Origin: Vitis vinifera
Taxonomy: Eukaryota > Streptophyta > Magnoliopsida > Vitales > Vitaceae
Length of the DNA stretch: 64,000 nucleotides
Assembly (NCBI RefSeq): GCF_030704535.1
Contig: NC_081822.1
Coordinates: forward strand, 12,889,001-12,953,000
Direction of reading: 5' to 3'
Below, one piece after another: positions 62,833 to 64,000 of the stretch. The notes beneath the pieces were generated by a model. That model was given only the letters and a program-made list of their open reading frames with translations. It did not search any database and was not told where the DNA came from. The position numbers were made by a program, and so were the translations under genes. The stretch's first letter is position 1. Every line of letters begins with the position of its first letter.

Positions 62833-64000
62833 ATATTTGTTTCAAGGATTGCCCCTGAACTAATTACTGACTCGTCGTGCCGCAAGACATGAACAATGCA
62901 TCACATCCTCTCCATACACAAAGTCTGACTGGGATATCGGTGCTTCTTGTCAGATTGAGTGGTTTGCAGCTGGCTGCCCCTAGTGCCCTCGGCTAGTAAT
63001 GATAGTGGTGAGTGTCTAGTAGCATGGATGAGAAAGATGCGAGTTAACACACATTCCCACTAAGGGGCGGGCCTGGGGACATCTGACCATTGGTTTATTA
63101 AGTTAATTCGTGAAATTCAATAGACATTAATGGTCCATCCCTAAGTTGAACAATCAATTTTCGGGTGGATACACCTAGCCCCGTCGAACTGGTTGGCGCC
63201 AGGTTGTCGACAGATAATTGTACCAGGTCGGTGTCGGGTCGAGGTACTCGAATAGACCCGGTACCTCCAATATGCATACTAAAAGTTAAAAATAATAGAT
63301 ATAAATTCAGAACAAGACACGAATACAGATGGGTGAAGGAAAGGACTAAAGAGGAGGTCGTAATCGGAAAGTGAGAGCGAAATAATGAGAATAAATTATA
63401 AGAGTATGGGTATGGGTCCAAGCGTCTAGGGCCCTTGTATGGATGCTATCACGTTTTGTTTTAGAGAGGGAGGAGAGCTGAAAGTTTGGAATCAAATGAA
63501 GGTGATATCAGCACATCCAGTGGTCCCAAATGCATTTGGTAAATGTGTGGCGGACGCCTCAGATTCACCCATCAAAGCTCGATACCGAATCCTTCCAGCT
63601 TGGACTACTTTGCATCTTCATCACTTCCCCACCACCCCCACCCACTTGCCCCCCTTCTCCTTTATTATCATTTTCTTTTCCTTCTTTTTCTTTCCCTCTT
63701 TACATCTTAATTTTTGATGGTCTGAGATCCATTTTCCTAAAAACAAAAAAACACAACTGGGTCCAAGATGCATTCAAGGTGCCAAGGGCTTCGCGTAAGA
63801 TGTAATTCAAGGCTAGGCCTGTGTTCAAAGAATATGCACCACTTTTTCCCCGAATATGACATGTGAGGATTTAGCATCGCTCTCAATACATATATACCAG
63901 TATTCATGATCGGATTACCTCATGGAATTCATTCATGATTTAGCGACCCTATCATATTTAAGAAGCCTGTGTTTTTGTAATTGTAAAGGCCCTTTGCTTT
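62833..64000. other. spacer at window end, no gene seen
   Basis: Mixed composition. 63150-63270 is rich in CGAGGTACTCG-like and GACCCGGTACC words and could be part of a retroelement end, but no boundaries or duplications were found. A pyrimidine-rich tract lies at 63620-63720. No gene recognised. Confidence 0.4.

Noticed and set aside
1-64000. CRISPR arrays, operons, bacterial mobile elements or attachment sites
   Set aside because: Spliced genes and plant repeats show this is a eukaryotic nuclear region; no spaced direct-repeat array was seen.

Overview
The window is plant nuclear DNA. It has split genes with GT..AG introns, very AT-rich spacers full of small transposon relics, long PLS-class pentatricopeptide (PPR) genes, and a Ty1/copia element carrying an initiator-Met tRNA primer site. 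Gene structures and repeat families look like a woody eudicot, most likely grapevine (Vitis). The species call is inference from recalled sequence types, not from a search.

Layout, left to right. 910-2753 (+) is a five-exon zinc alcohol dehydrogenase of the cinnamyl alcohol/mannitol dehydrogenase family. 6287-7865 (+) is a two-exon UPF0496 membrane-associated protein. 10788-14201 (-) is a six-exon plant homologue of animal ABITRAM (FAM206/Simiate). 16180-18315 (-) is an intronless PPR gene. 24847-26457 (+) is a two-exon Ser/Lys-rich protein of unknown function. 28667-30724 (+) and 32339-34336 (+) are two more intronless PPR genes. 39047-43023 (+) is a nine-exon mitochondrial branched-chain 2-oxoacid dehydrogenase E1-alpha gene. 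44069-59734 (+) is a ten-exon cytoplasmic kinase with an N-terminal USP-like domain. Downstream to 64000 no protein gene could be supported. Every exon chain given keeps frame across all junctions and yields a protein of family-typical length.

The spacers and introns hold mobile DNA. There are several short elements with terminal inverted repeats in at least three families, a solo LTR with AAATG target duplications, and a 5'-truncated LINE tail with a 19-bp imperfect duplication. An 853-bp hAT-like element with 8-bp duplications lies in kinase intron 1. A 6.2-kb Ty1/copia element lies in kinase intron 4, in the sense direction, with a second miniature LTR element nested inside it in antisense.

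The genes do not form a pathway or cluster. Shared themes are organelle biology (three PPR proteins and E1-alpha) and signalling (the kinase). I found no wholly new system. The best leads are the transposon-loaded kinase gene with a possible truncated USP-only product, the plant ABITRAM homologue, and a hairpin over a splice acceptor in the dehydrogenase gene.
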